This document shows positions 6,788-14,045 of a DNA stretch of 18,696 nucleotides, one piece after another (position 1 is the stretch's first letter; every line of letters begins with the position of its first letter). The position numbers and the translations under genes were made by a program. This DNA is from CAYLMM01 sp964384825 (lineage in GTDB: Bacteria > Krumholzibacteriota > Krumholzibacteriia > LZORAL124-64-63), in the NCBI GenBank assembly GCA_964384825.1, contig CAYLMM010000051.1, positions 1-18,696 on the forward strand. The letters are read 5' to 3'. The notes under the pieces were generated by a model. That model did no database searches. It was given only the letters and a program-made list of their open reading frames with translations, and had not been told where the DNA came from.

Positions 6788-6808
6788 GGAAGGATTTGGG
6801 GGATTTCA

Positions 6809-8530
6809 TTGCCTAGCTGCACCCCGGAACTCGGCAACATTCTCATCGAGGAAGGTCTGATCTCGACCGCCCAGTTGGAAGAGGCGCTCGTCGAGCAGGC
6901 CAGCACCAGCGAACGCCTGGGCGAGATCCTGCGCCGGCGCGGGTACATCACCGACGGCAATCTGGTCGACGCCCTCGCCCGCCAGCTCGGAATCGACCGT
7001 TTCGAACCCACCCGCGACGCCGTGACGCCCGACGCCCTGGAACTCGTTCCGGTCGAATTCGCGCGCCGCTACGACGTGCTGCCGGTGCGTGTCGAGGACG
7101 GCGTCTTCACCGTGGCGATGAGCGACCCGCTGAATCTCGAGGCCCGCGATCATCTGCGGCGCATCGCCTCGCGTTCGGACCTGGAGCTCACGATCCTGCT
7201 CGGCACCGAGCAGGAGCTGGAGAAGGTCCGCGAATCGCAGTACGACCGCGTCCAGGGATCCCGCAGCGTCAACCGGCTGATCGACAAGGTCGTCGACGAG
7301 GTCGGCGAGGTGCCCGGCTTCGAGGAGGACGAAGAGGGCGAAGCGAAGCGCCGGGCCGAGGACGCGGGCGTCGTCAGCCTCGTCAACCAGATCATCTCCC
7401 AGGCGGTCCGCGAGCGGGCCACCGACATCCACATCGAGCCCCTCGAGCGCGGGCTGGTCATCCGCTACCGCGTGGACGGCCTGCTCTACGACGCCTTGAA
7501 ACCGCCGCGGGCGGTCTACACCGGCACCATCAGCCGCATCAAGATCCTGTCGAACATGGACATCGCCGAGCGGCGCGCCGCCCAGGACGGACGGTTCAGC
7601 TACCGCGAAGGCGCCCACGAGGTCGACATCCGCGTCTCCTCGGTGCCCACGATCCACGGCGAGAAGATGGTGCTGCGGCTGCTCGACAAGAGCGGCTTCA
7701 ACTTCTCGCTGCGCGACCTCGGCTTCTCCGAAGAGGACTACGCCGACTTCCGCAAGGCCATCCACCAGCCGTACGGGATGATCCTGATGTCCGGGCCCAC
7801 CGGTTCGGGCAAGTCGACCACCCTGTACTCGAGCCTGCTCGAGCTCAACGGCGAGGAACTGAACATCACCACGGTCGAGGATCCGGTCGAGTACCAGATC
7901 GACCGCATCAACCAGGTGCAGGTCAACGAGCGCAAGCAGCTGACCTTCGCCACCTCGCTGCGGTACTTCCTGCGGCAGGACCCCGACGTGATCATGGTCG
8001 GCGAGATCCGCGACCAGGACACCGCCGAGGTGGCCATCCGCGCCGCCCTGACCGGCCACCTCGTCTTCAGCACCATCCACGCGAACGACGCGCCGACGAC
8101 CGCGGCCCGCCTGATCTCGATGGGCACCGAGCCTTTCATGGCCGCCAGCGCCCTGACGCTCGTGGCCGCCCAGCGGCTCGTGCGGCGCAACTGCCCCCAC
8201 TGCCTGGAGGAGTACCAGCCCTCGGACGAGGTGCTGCTGGCGCTCGAAGGCACGTGGCCCGGAAACGAGGATGCGAAGATCTTCCGGCGCGGCACCGGCT
8301 GCGTCGCCTGCAAGGGCCGCGGCTATCTCGGCCGCGTCGCGATCATCGAGAAGATGATCATGACCCCGGATCTGCGGCAGGCCGTGGCCGAGAACCGTTC
8401 CGCCGACGACGTGCGCGAAGTGGCCCTGGCCGAGGGGATGACCACCCTGCGGCAGAGCGGGCTGAGAAAGGTCAAGGAGGGCGTCACGACGCCCGAAGAG
8501 ATATTGAGGGTCTGTCTGACCAGCGAATGA
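6809..8530 (+). CDS. pilB: type IV pilus extension ATPase PilB
   Basis: The hexameric cytoplasmic ATPase that powers pilus extension, 573 residues from a TTG start. The TTG at 6809 follows GGGGGA with a 5-base gap. The ATG at 6596 in the same frame lies upstream of the sigma-54 promoter and is rejected. An N-terminal MshEN domain holds two 24-residue c-di-GMP-type motifs (7-30 and 36-59) with the usual 5-residue spacer; the second is complete, the first has Glu7 in place of Arg. A linker follows, then the GspE/PilB core with Walker A GPTGSGKS (329-336), Walker B IMVGEIRD preceded by RQDPD, an intact His box (GHLVFSTIHAND) and a zinc tetracysteine (C462-x2-C465, C498-x2-C501). It is the first gene of the pilus cluster; pilC follows after 31 bases. 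Confidence 0.96.
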   Translation: MPSCTPELGNILIEEGLISTAQLEEALVEQASTSERLGEILRRRGYITDGNLVDALARQLGIDRFEPTRDAVTPDALELVPVEFARRYDVLPVRVEDGVFTVAMSDPLNLEARDHLRRIASRSDLELTILLGTEQELEKVRESQYDRVQGSRSVNRLIDKVVDEVGEVPGFEEDEEGEAKRRAEDAGVVSLVNQIISQAVRERATDIHIEPLERGLVIRYRVDGLLYDALKPPRAVYTGTISRIKILSNMDIAERRAAQDGRFSYREGAHEVDIRVSSVPTIHGEKMVLRLLDKSGFNFSLRDLGFSEEDYADFRKAIHQPYGMILMSGPTGSGKSTTLYSSLLELNGEELNITTVEDPVEYQIDRINQVQVNERKQLTFATSLRYFLRQDPDVIMVGEIRDQDTAEVAIRAALTGHLVFSTIHANDAPTTAARLISMGTEPFMAASALTLVAAQRLVRRNCPHCLEEYQPSDEVLLALEGTWPGNEDAKIFRRGTGCVACKGRGYLGRVAIIEKMIMTPDLRQAVAENRSADDVREVALAEGMTTLRQSGLRKVKEGVTTPEEILRVCLTSE

Positions 8531-8561
8531 TCCGCCCGCAGGGGTATCAAGGGGGAAGATC

Positions 8562-9803
8562 GTGGAATTCGCATACGTGGCGAAGAACAGCAACGGCGAG
8601 GAGGTGACCGGCCACCTGCCCGCGAACAACATCGACGACGTCGTCGATCATCTTCACGGGAAGGGACTGTCGGTCCTGCACGTCGCCGAGAAGAAGGGTC
8701 ATCACGACCCCAAATCGTTCTTCAAGAAGATGGCGGCCATCTCCTTCGGCAAGGTCCCCACGCGGGACGTCGCGCTGTTCAGCCGCCAGCTCTCGACCGT
8801 GCTCGAGGCGGGCATCCCGCTGGTGCGGGGCCTGCGCGGCCTGGCCGCCGACACCGGCAGCAAGGCCCTGGGCAAGGCCGTCGCCGACATCGGCGAGCGG
8901 CTGGAGCGCGGCGAGAACCTCTCCGACGCCCTGGCGGCCCACCCCGAGGCCTTCAACGAGATGTACGTCAGCATGGTCCGCGCCGGCGAACGGGCGGGCA
9001 CGCTCGACCAGATCGTCCAGCAGCTGGCCATCTACCTCGAGAAGACCGACGGCATCCAGACCAAGGTCAAGTCGGCCATGTCGTATCCGGTCTTCCTGCT
9101 GATCTTCACCATCCTGGGCACGCTGTTTCTGCTGCTGAAGATCGTGCCGACCTTCGCCGGCATCTACGCCGATTTCGGCCAGGACCTGCCCGCGCTGACC
9201 GCGGCGATCCTGGCGATCTCCAACGCGATCCGGGCCAACGCCCTGGTCTCGATCTTCGTCGCGCTGTCCGTGTTCTCGGGCTTCTACTTCCTGATCCGCA
9301 CCAAGCCCGGCCGCTACGCCAAGGACGCGTTCCTGCTCAAGGTTCCGATTTTCGGGCCGATCGTGACGAAATCGGTGATGAGCCGGTTCGCCCGGACCTT
9401 CGGCATCCTGCTCGGCAGCGGCCTGCCCTTGCTCGACGGCCTCGAACTGGTCCGCGGATCGGCCGGCAACGTCGTCGTCTCGAACGCGATCAGCGAGGTG
9501 AAGGAGAAGGTGGCGGCCGGACACGGAGTGACCGAATCGTTCCGCGCGGTGGGCAAGTTCCCGGAGATGATTCTCCAGCTGATGGCCACCGGCGAGGAAT
9601 CCGGCGAGATGGACACCATGCTCGTCAAGACGTCCGATTTCTACGACAGGCAGGTCGAGGCCACGGTCCACGGCATCTCGTCGCTGATCGAGCCTCTGAT
9701 GATCGTGATCGTCGGCGCCGTGATCGGCGTGATCGTGGTCAGCATGTTCCTGCCGATCTTCGGCCTCGGCGAGGCCATGTTGCAGGGGGCGGGCAACGTC
9801 TAG
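8562..9803 (+). CDS. pilC: type IV pilus platform protein PilC
   Basis: The polytopic inner-membrane platform that couples the PilB and PilT motors to pilin insertion or removal, 413 residues, normal for the family. Two T2SSF repeats are visible: the first begins near FSRQLSTVLEAGIPL and the second near FARTFGILLGSGLPL. The first repeat has MVRAGERAGTLD and the second MATGEESGEMD, the paired glycine- and glutamate-rich family signatures. Membrane segments lie at about 172-192, 224-243 and 381-401. The GTG at 8562 is preceded by GGGGGA at a 5-base gap and starts the typical N-terminal F-x-Y-x-A block. The gene lies between pilB and pilA, as in many type IVa pilus clusters. Confidence 0.95.
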   Translation: MEFAYVAKNSNGEEVTGHLPANNIDDVVDHLHGKGLSVLHVAEKKGHHDPKSFFKKMAAISFGKVPTRDVALFSRQLSTVLEAGIPLVRGLRGLAADTGSKALGKAVADIGERLERGENLSDALAAHPEAFNEMYVSMVRAGERAGTLDQIVQQLAIYLEKTDGIQTKVKSAMSYPVFLLIFTILGTLFLLLKIVPTFAGIYADFGQDLPALTAAILAISNAIRANALVSIFVALSVFSGFYFLIRTKPGRYAKDAFLLKVPIFGPIVTKSVMSRFARTFGILLGSGLPLLDGLELVRGSAGNVVVSNAISEVKEKVAAGHGVTESFRAVGKFPEMILQLMATGEESGEMDTMLVKTSDFYDRQVEATVHGISSLIEPLMIVIVGAVIGVIVVSMFLPIFGLGEAMLQGAGNV

Positions 9804-9888
9804 CGACGGTGCCGGAAACGAAGTCACCCTAGGCGGAGCGTCTCACCCGGGCGGGCGCATCCTCCACAAGAGAAAAGTCCGGGGGAAA

Positions 9889-9909
9889 TCTGCCTTTGGC
9901 AGAGGGAGG
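9889..9909 (+). promoter_or_regulatory. hairpin abutting the pilA Shine-Dalgarno
   Basis: TCTGCC and GGCAGA form a perfect 6-bp stem around TTT (9889-9903), and the SD GGGAGG (9904-9909) starts on the next base. The pilA ATG follows after eight bases. The hairpin could protect the pilin message or tune its translation. No separate pilA promoter was found in 9804-9917. Confidence 0.4.
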
Positions 9910-9917
9910 TTGCAGAG

Positions 9918-10355
9918 ATGAACAGGTTCCGCCGCAAGTCCAATCAGAAGGGCTTCACCATGATCGAGCTGATGGTTGTCGTGATCGTCGTCGGCGTTCT
10001 CGCGGCCATCGCCATCCCGATGTACGGCAAGTACATCAAGAACGCTCGTCTGACCGAGGCCACCGGCCGCATCGGCGAGATCGTGACCGCTTCGAAGGCC
10101 TGGGCGCAGGAGAACCAGGACGCCGCGACCGGCAATCCCACCTGGCCCAGCGGCGCGGGCGGCATCCTCGATCTGACGTCGTCCGAGCTGTTCAGCTACG
10201 CCATCACCGCCGGCGGCGGCGGCGATGCCACCACCACGGCGCTGACCATCACCGCGACCGGACTCGCGGGCCAGAAGATGGCCGGAGTCACCGTGGCGGT
10301 GACGGTCAACAACATCAACAGCAACGGCGGGGCACCCGTCGTGACGGGCTTGTAG
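9918..10355 (+). CDS. pilA: type IV major pilin PilA
   Basis: A classical type IVa prepilin of 145 residues. A 12-residue basic leader ends in KG, then the mature protein begins FTMIELMVVVIVVGVLAAIAIP; cleavage and N-methylation are expected after Gly12, with the conserved Glu5 of the mature chain at residue 17. The hydrophobic N-terminal helix is followed by a small beta-rich domain full of Gly, Thr and Ala. There is no cysteine, so the disulfide-bounded D-loop of Pseudomonas and Neisseria pilins is absent. It is called the major pilin because of its position after pilC, its small size, its own strong ribosome site, and the stable hairpins on both sides. A minor-pilin role cannot be excluded if another pilin gene exists elsewhere. 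Confidence 0.85.
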   Translation: MNRFRRKSNQKGFTMIELMVVVIVVGVLAAIAIPMYGKYIKNARLTEATGRIGEIVTASKAWAQENQDAATGNPTWPSGAGGILDLTSSELFSYAITAGGGGDATTTALTITATGLAGQKMAGVTVAVTVNNINSNGGAPVVTGL

Positions 10356-10372
10356 GGCGCGTCGCGCTTATC

Positions 10373-10399
10373 CCGGGGGCCGGCTCGGCCGGTCCCCGG
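10373..10399 (+). other. very stable hairpin just after pilA
   Basis: A 12-bp stem (outer CCGGGG/CCCCGG, one G-U pair, inner CCGGC/GCCGG) closes on a TCG loop, 17 bases after the pilA stop. AAAA follows instead of a T-tract, so it is not a canonical terminator on the plus strand. It may protect the pilA 3' end from decay or reduce read-through into the minor pilin genes. Confidence 0.55.
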
Positions 10400-10427
10400 A
10401 AAACGCGTCGACCGGAGGGGGAACTCC

Positions 10428-10862
10428 ATGACCAGCAGGAAAATCCACGGCAGGCGAAGGCGCAGTCCGCAATCGGGATTCACGCTCATCGAGGTGATGA
10501 TCTCCTCCGTCCTGCTGCTGATCGTCTTTTCCGGTCTTGCCCAGATCTACTCCCGCGGCCGCGTCCAGATCGGATACGAAGAGGACCGGCGCCGGGCGAC
10601 GGCGATCCTCCAGGCCCGCATCGACGGCCTGCGCCGCGACTACGCCTACGACACGCTGGCGAGCCTCGCCGGCAACGACACCACATACACCGTGGGCGGG
10701 CTGAACTACACCGTCTCCCATTCCGTTTCCGTCGCCGATCCGGAACCGCAGGCCACGACGCTGACGCTGCAGGTCAGCTGGCCCGCGCGGACGGTGAGCG
10801 GAACGGTGACCCGGACGCATACGTGCTCCACCATCCTGGCCAGGGGGTTGCCGGTATGGTGA
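10428..10862 (+). CDS. PilV-like minor prepilin
   Basis: A 144-residue prepilin-like protein. A basic 17-residue leader ends at Gly17, followed by FTLIEVMISSVLLLIVFSGLA; the mature Glu5 is present. The FTLIEVMIS start and the early E-x-x-x-R helix extension resemble PilV/GspI-type minor pilins, which prime assembly and sit near the pilus tip. The C-terminal domain is a short beta region with a single cysteine near the end. GGAGGGGG lies six bases before the ATG. The stop overlaps the next gene by seven bases (GTATGGTGA), indicating translational coupling. Assignment as PilV rather than another minor pilin rests on the N-terminus and gene order. Confidence 0.8.
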   Translation: MTSRKIHGRRRRSPQSGFTLIEVMISSVLLLIVFSGLAQIYSRGRVQIGYEEDRRRATAILQARIDGLRRDYAYDTLASLAGNDTTYTVGGLNYTVSHSVSVADPEPQATTLTLQVSWPARTVSGTVTRTHTCSTILARGLPVW

Positions 10863-11329
10863 CGTGCAGGAAAAGACAGCGGGGTTACACCCTGATCGAG
10901 TTCACGGTCGCCAGCATGCTGGCGATCTTGGTGACGCTCGCGCTGGGCAGGCTGATCCTCGCGAACCAGCGCTCCTGGGAATGGGGGCGCGACAAGATCG
11001 TGCTGCAGCAGAACGCCTCGCTGACCATGGAGCGCATGTCCAGCCATATCCGTGGCGCGCGTTCGATCGCCGTGGTCGATTCGACCGAATTCCGGCTCTA
11101 CGACGCCGGCGGCGGCCTGACCGACATCTACCGCCGCGTCGCCACCGACGGCGGGCGGCTTCAGCACAACAGCCTGGACATGGTGGACCGCAGATGCACC
11201 GCGTTCATCGTGACCACCGACAACGACACGACCAGCGTGACCATCCAGATGGAGCTGGCCGACAACGCCGATTCCCGGGTGGCGGTCATGAGCAGGACCG
11301 CCGTCCGCAACCAGAGCTTCGAATTCTAG
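10856..11329 (+). CDS. PilW-like minor prepilin
   Basis: A 157-residue prepilin-like protein whose ATG at 10856 lies inside the end of the PilV-like gene; GGGGG stands eight bases upstream. A 10-residue basic leader ends at Gly10 and the mature chain begins YTLIEFTVASMLAILVTLALG, with Tyr instead of Phe at +1 and Glu5 kept. The pattern after the helix (Q-Q-N-A-S-L-T-M-E-R-M, then an R-x-A-R block) resembles PilW/GspJ-type pseudopilins. The C-terminal part is beta-rich and short compared with many PilW proteins. It probably joins the PilV-like and PilX-like proteins in a priming or tip complex. The open frame upstream of 10856 is a shadow of pilA and the PilV-like gene. Confidence 0.78.
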   Translation: MVTCRKRQRGYTLIEFTVASMLAILVTLALGRLILANQRSWEWGRDKIVLQQNASLTMERMSSHIRGARSIAVVDSTEFRLYDAGGGLTDIYRRVATDGGRLQHNSLDMVDRRCTAFIVTTDNDTTSVTIQMELADNADSRVAVMSRTAVRNQSFEF

Positions 11330-11341
11330 GACGGTTGCATC

Positions 11342-12649
11342 ATGAAACAGGTCGAACCGAAAATCGCCCGGCGGGAGAACGGTTACTCCCTGATGGCGGT
11401 GATGATGTTCATCGTCGTGGTGACCATCGCCGGGATGGCCTTCTTCACGATCTCGTCCCACGAGAGCCGCGCCGCCATCCATCGCCAGGAAACGACCGAG
11501 GCCTTCTACCTGGCCGACGCAGCGGTGGAACGGGCGCGGGCGAAGTTCCTCGACGACCGGGCCTGGCGAGACGGCTGGACCGATGTGGACCTGGGCAACG
11601 GCACCTACTCGCTGACCGTTCAGGACACCTCGTTCGGCGGCATGAACGACTGCGTCTACATGGTAGCCGCCGGCACGATCGGCAGCACGACGCGCCGGAT
11701 CGAGATGATCGCCGAGGTGCCGCCCTCGGCCCTGGACTATGCCGTCAACGCCGGCGGCGACGTCGAGGTCAAGGGCAACTTCTGCATCCAGGGCAACATC
11801 CACGTCTCGGGCGACCCGGACTTCGGCAACCACGGCCAGCACCTGAAATGCGGGGACCTGACCGAGGGCTTCGACATCACCCCGCCGGCGGTCCACACCG
11901 ATCCGGCGCACTTCCCCGACGCCACGTACTACTACGTGCGGGGCACCAAGGTCGGCAGCGACTATCAGGCCAAGATCTACGACGCCGCGGGAAACGACAT
12001 CACGGCCTCTCTGGGCGTCACCATGGAAGATGTGGTGAGCTACAACAACGGGTCGAAGACCTTCACATACGATTTCGACAGCAATTCGCTGATCGAGAAG
12101 TACTTCAACACCTCCACGGGAGTCTTCAGCCGCGCTTCAGGCGACGTGGGAGTCGTGGTGAATTTCGGCGAGACTCCGGTCGTCAATCCGCCCGGAGTGG
12201 CCGGGATCAGCAACGTGATCCTCGACGGCAACCACTCGCTGCTGAAAACGACGATCGTCAACACCAGGTTCATCGGCGCGACCGATGATCAGCGTCTGGA
12301 CACCGACTACTGGACCGGAGGCAACACATACCTGAAGCAGATCACCCTCGAGCCCGACAACGGTATGGCGGTCCTCACGCACGATTTCATGGACAACGGC
12401 GGCTCGAACGTGGACGTGGGAACGGCCACCACTCCGGCCTACGTCTACATCACCGGCGACGTGGATTCGGCCAACGCGAACTTCGAGCTGACCGGAGCAG
12501 TGACGTTGCTGGGCGACTGGGAGAGCAGGGGTCACATCACCATCACCTACGACGAGGGTTTCCTGTCCTCTCTGCCGTCGTATCTCTTCGACACGTTCAC
12601 CGACGACGTCACCGGAACTCTGAAGGTCCTGACCTGGGGCGAGATATGA
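11342..12649 (+). CDS. large PilX-like pilus protein, copy 1 (435 aa)
   Basis: A prepilin-like N-terminus on an unusually large body. A 14-residue leader ends ENG, then the mature chain starts YSLMAVMMFIVVVTIAGMAFF. Position +5 is Ala, not Glu, as is common for PilX and GspK proteins that cap the fibre tip. The next block (E-S-R-A-x-x-x-R-Q, then TEAFYLADAAVERARAKFL) is typical of PilX N-terminal domains. The remaining 350 or so residues are rich in beta, Gly, Asp and Thr, with short D-V-x-V-x-G-x-x-x-I-x-G-N-I repeats resembling a small beta-helix, and end in PSYLFDTF and VLTWGEI. Three cysteines sit in NDC, FCIQ and HLKCG. Typical PilX proteins are about 200 residues or less. The next gene is its close paralog. 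A tip adhesin role is inference. Confidence 0.75.
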   Translation: MKQVEPKIARRENGYSLMAVMMFIVVVTIAGMAFFTISSHESRAAIHRQETTEAFYLADAAVERARAKFLDDRAWRDGWTDVDLGNGTYSLTVQDTSFGGMNDCVYMVAAGTIGSTTRRIEMIAEVPPSALDYAVNAGGDVEVKGNFCIQGNIHVSGDPDFGNHGQHLKCGDLTEGFDITPPAVHTDPAHFPDATYYYVRGTKVGSDYQAKIYDAAGNDITASLGVTMEDVVSYNNGSKTFTYDFDSNSLIEKYFNTSTGVFSRASGDVGVVVNFGETPVVNPPGVAGISNVILDGNHSLLKTTIVNTRFIGATDDQRLDTDYWTGGNTYLKQITLEPDNGMAVLTHDFMDNGGSNVDVGTATTPAYVYITGDVDSANANFELTGAVTLLGDWESRGHITITYDEGFLSSLPSYLFDTFTDDVTGTLKVLTWGEI

Positions 12650-12659
12650 TCCTGACAGG

Positions 12660-12677
12660 GGCCTTCTGAAAAAGGCC
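12660..12677 (+). other. hairpin between the two PilX-like genes
   Basis: GGCCTT and AAGGCC form a 6-bp stem around CTGAAA, 10 bases after the first copy's stop codon. No T-tract follows, so it is more likely a message-processing or stability element than a terminator. Confidence 0.35.
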
Positions 12678-12715
12678 GCCTCTGGAATGGCCGTTTCGAG
12701 TTCAAAGGGGGGGAA

Positions 12716-14017
12716 ATGAGCGGAATCAACCGGAATACGAGAGACCAGGGGTACTCCCTGATCGCTGCCATGATCTTCGTTCTTGTCGTCGTGATCGCCG
12801 GAATGGCCTTCTTCGCGATGTCCTCCAGCGAAACCAGGATCGCCCGCTACCGCCAGGAATCGACCGAGGCCTTCTACCTGGCCGACGCCGCGATCGAAAG
12901 GGCGCGGGCCAAGTTCCTCGAAGACCGCTCCTGGCGCTCCGGATGGACCGACGTGGACTGCGGCACCGGCCGCTATTCGCTGGCGGTCGCCGATACTACC
13001 TATGCCGGCCTGAACGATTGCGTCCAGTTGATCGCCGACGGCGTCAGCGGACACGCCCTGCGCCGGATCGAGGTGCTTGCCGAGGTTCCGCCGACTTCGC
13101 TCGCTCTCGCCGTCCAGATTTCCGGGAGCGCCGACGTCAACGGGGATATCTGCGTTCTGGGCAATCTGCAGATCAACGGGACCAACGATTTCGGCCCGCA
13201 CGACATCCATCTGAAGTGCGGGGAACTGTCCGGCAACGCCGCCGTCACGCCTCCCCCGATCTTCACCGGGCCGGCCCATTTCCCGGACGCCACCTACTAC
13301 TACGTGAAGGGGGCCGAGAGCGGCGGCCTTCACCACGCCCGGATCTTCGACGCCTCGGGCAACGACATCACCGCGGCCAAGGGCGACAGCCTCACCGCCG
13401 TGCTCAGCTACGACGCCGGACAGCAGACCTTCGTGTACGATTTCGATTCCGACGCCCTGATCGCCCGGTATTTCGACCAGGCGGCCGGCGTGTTCAGCCG
13501 GAATCCCGGCGACATGGCCGTCGTGGTGAACTTCGGGGAAGTCCCGGTCGTCAACCCTCCGGGAATGTCCGGGATCAGCGAAGTGATCATCGACGGAACC
13601 TCGTCGGTCGTCACTTCCACCATCATCAATACCCGGTTCACGGGCGTGTCGTCCGACCAGCGATACGACACCGCCTTCTGGACCGGCGGGCTGACATCGG
13701 TCAAGCAGATCACGATGGAGCCGGATTACGGAATCGCCCTGATAGCGGCCGATTTCATGAAGAACGGGGGCGCTCGCGTCGATATCGGGACGGCCACGAC
13801 GCCGGCCTACATCTACATCACCAACGATCTCCAGGACGCGAACGCCAACTTCGAAATCCAGGGGGCGGTCACCGTTCTCGGCGACTGGATGAGCAGCGGA
13901 CATCTTACGATCACCTACGACACGGGATTCTTGAGTCAAGTCCCTTCGTATTTGTTCGACACTTTCCCTGCAGGGTCTTCCGGGACCCTCCGCGTATTGA
14001 CCTGGCAGGAAATCTAG
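12716..14017 (+). CDS. large PilX-like pilus protein, copy 2 (433 aa)
   Basis: A full-length paralog of the preceding gene, aligning almost without gaps from the prepilin motif to the last residue. The leader ends DQG, and the mature chain starts YSLIAAMIFVLVVVIAGMAFF, again with Ala at +5. Shared blocks include STEAFYLADAA, WTDVD, EVPP, HLKCG, HFPDATYYYV, VVNFGE, PVVNPPG, GTATTPAYIYI, ANANFE and PSYLFDTF. The three cysteines of copy 1 are kept and a fourth appears in DVDCG. A GGGGGGG run ends three bases before the ATG at 12716. The 66-base gap to copy 1 and the 28-base gap to pilM place it in the pilus operon. A role as a second tip or adhesin subunit is inferred from the PilX-type N-terminus and gene position. 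Confidence 0.75.
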   Translation: MSGINRNTRDQGYSLIAAMIFVLVVVIAGMAFFAMSSSETRIARYRQESTEAFYLADAAIERARAKFLEDRSWRSGWTDVDCGTGRYSLAVADTTYAGLNDCVQLIADGVSGHALRRIEVLAEVPPTSLALAVQISGSADVNGDICVLGNLQINGTNDFGPHDIHLKCGELSGNAAVTPPPIFTGPAHFPDATYYYVKGAESGGLHHARIFDASGNDITAAKGDSLTAVLSYDAGQQTFVYDFDSDALIARYFDQAAGVFSRNPGDMAVVVNFGEVPVVNPPGMSGISEVIIDGTSSVVTSTIINTRFTGVSSDQRYDTAFWTGGLTSVKQITMEPDYGIALIAADFMKNGGARVDIGTATTPAYIYITNDLQDANANFEIQGAVTVLGDWMSSGHLTITYDTGFLSQVPSYLFDTFPAGSSGTLRVLTWQEI

Positions 14018-14045
14018 CGAGACACCTCTCAAGGAGGAGACGGTC

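Larger units (their letters stand above)
6447..6808. other. divergent intergenic control region between the hydrolase gene and pilB
   Basis: This 362-base gap holds the hydrolase ribosome site at the left, a sigma-54 promoter facing pilB, and a hairpin-rich pilB leader at the right. I see no convincing promoter for the hydrolase gene. An inverted repeat TTCGG-5-CCGAA (6606-6620) lies just upstream of the sigma-54 site. ORFs crossing the region lack ribosome sites and resemble no family I know. Confidence 0.6.

Noticed and set aside
6596..6808. pilB starting at the ATG at 6596
   Set aside because: The ATG is upstream of the sigma-54 promoter, has no ribosome site, and the 71 extra residues resemble no PilB N-terminus. 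The TTG at 6809 has a good SD.
6806..8632. 608-codon open frame on the minus strand
   Set aside because: It is fully antisense to pilB; the protein is a low-complexity Val/Asp/Leu shadow with no motif.
9897..9913. sigma-54-like TGGCAG...TTGC in the pilA leader
   Set aside because: The GG and GC elements are two bases too far apart, and the transcript would start at or after the pilA start codon.
9804..9917. possible GEMM-type c-di-GMP/cGAMP riboswitch before pilA
   Set aside because: The pilA leader was scanned for the conserved GEMM core and tetraloop-receptor segments; none fits. The pilB leader (6660-6808) was read the same way with the same result.
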